A stretch of DNA of 5,108 bases, from contig JAEEUX010000186.1 of the NCBI GenBank assembly GCA_016290695.1, forward strand, positions 1 to 5,108. Reading direction: 5' to 3'. This document shows, one piece after another, positions 4,996 through 5,108 of the stretch. Position numbers and translations under genes: made by a program. Numbering within the stretch: position 1 is the stretch's first letter; every line of letters begins with the position of its first letter. This stretch comes from Oscillospiraceae bacterium (lineage in GTDB: Bacteria; Bacillota; Clostridia; Oscillospirales; Oscillospiraceae). The notes under the pieces are model-generated. The model searched no databases, was not told the origin of the DNA, and was given only the letters and a program-made list of their open reading frames with translations.

Positions 4996-5038
4996 GCTCC
5001 CCTTTCAGGGGAGCTGTCGCCGCAGGCGACTGAGAGGT
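4996..5038 (+). repeat. Double-hairpin repeat element, copy B
   Basis: The first hairpin is GCTCCCCT (4996-5003), loop TTC, AGGGGAGC (5007-5014). The second is GTCGCC (5016-5021), loop GCA, GGCGAC (5025-5030). The tail TGAGAGGT is identical to copy A. The outer stem and tail are conserved while the inner stem differs from copy A in both arms, keeping full pairing. Confidence 0.8.
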
Positions 5039-5108
5039 AAAAGGTTTCGCATCAAGCATACAGGTTCCGCCCTCGCATTACCTTCCACCCCTCAGACGCC
5101 GCCGCTGC

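Larger units (their letters stand above)
4790..5108. other. Gene-free right flank with repeats
   Basis: No supportable gene is visible to the window end. The stretch contains copy 3 of the GC-rich palindromic repeat, an imperfect tandem repeat (4872-4936) and two double-hairpin elements (4927-4974 and 4996-5038). Between the last two, CGCG-CAG-CGCG followed by TTTT (4981-4995) makes a very small hairpin. The remaining 5039-5108 shows nothing recognisable. Confidence 0.7.

Noticed and set aside
4835..5038. CRISPR array
   Set aside because: The repeats differ in type and length, are self-complementary elements, and lack regular unique spacers; no cas gene is present.

Overview
The window looks like a chromosomal core segment of a fairly high-GC member of the Clostridia (Firmicutes), probably an uncultured gut-type lineage. 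That assignment is inference. It rests on a chromosomal-type parA-parB pair next to serS, parS sites matching the Bacillus/Clostridia consensus, GGAGG-type ribosome binding sites, a SerRS of the kind I recall from Clostridia, and short palindromic repeats of a style common in such genomes. No database search was possible.

Layout. Positions 1-427 hold no convincing gene but carry several palindromic repeats. Positions 428-970 (minus strand) encode a compact nitroreductase-family flavoprotein with its own promoter at 1030-1058. The divergent intergenic region 1059-1306 holds a perfect parS site (1140-1155), a one-mismatch parS (1211-1226), a parS half-site (1114-1121) and a good sigma-A-type promoter (1248-1276). 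From that promoter run three tightly packed genes: parA/soj (1307-2068), parB/spo0J (best start is TTG at 2084, to 2968) and serS (2972-4273). A short AT-rich gap with a palindrome overlapping a TATAAT box leads to mscL (4340-4789). The right end, 4790-5108, has no gene. It holds another copy of the left-hand palindromic repeat, an imperfect 22-bp tandem repeat and two double-hairpin elements.

How it fits together. ParB should load onto the parS sites just upstream of its own operon and spread. ParA is the partner ATPase for origin segregation. serS appears to be co-transcribed with them, with a 3-nt gap and no T-box leader. MscL is an osmotic safety valve with a probable separate promoter. 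The nitroreductase is divergent and functionally unrelated as far as the sequence shows.

No new multi-gene system is visible. The points most worth a second look are the parS cluster, the parB start, the altered loop after the ParA Walker B motif, and the intergenic repeats, whose stems show paired, pairing-preserving changes.
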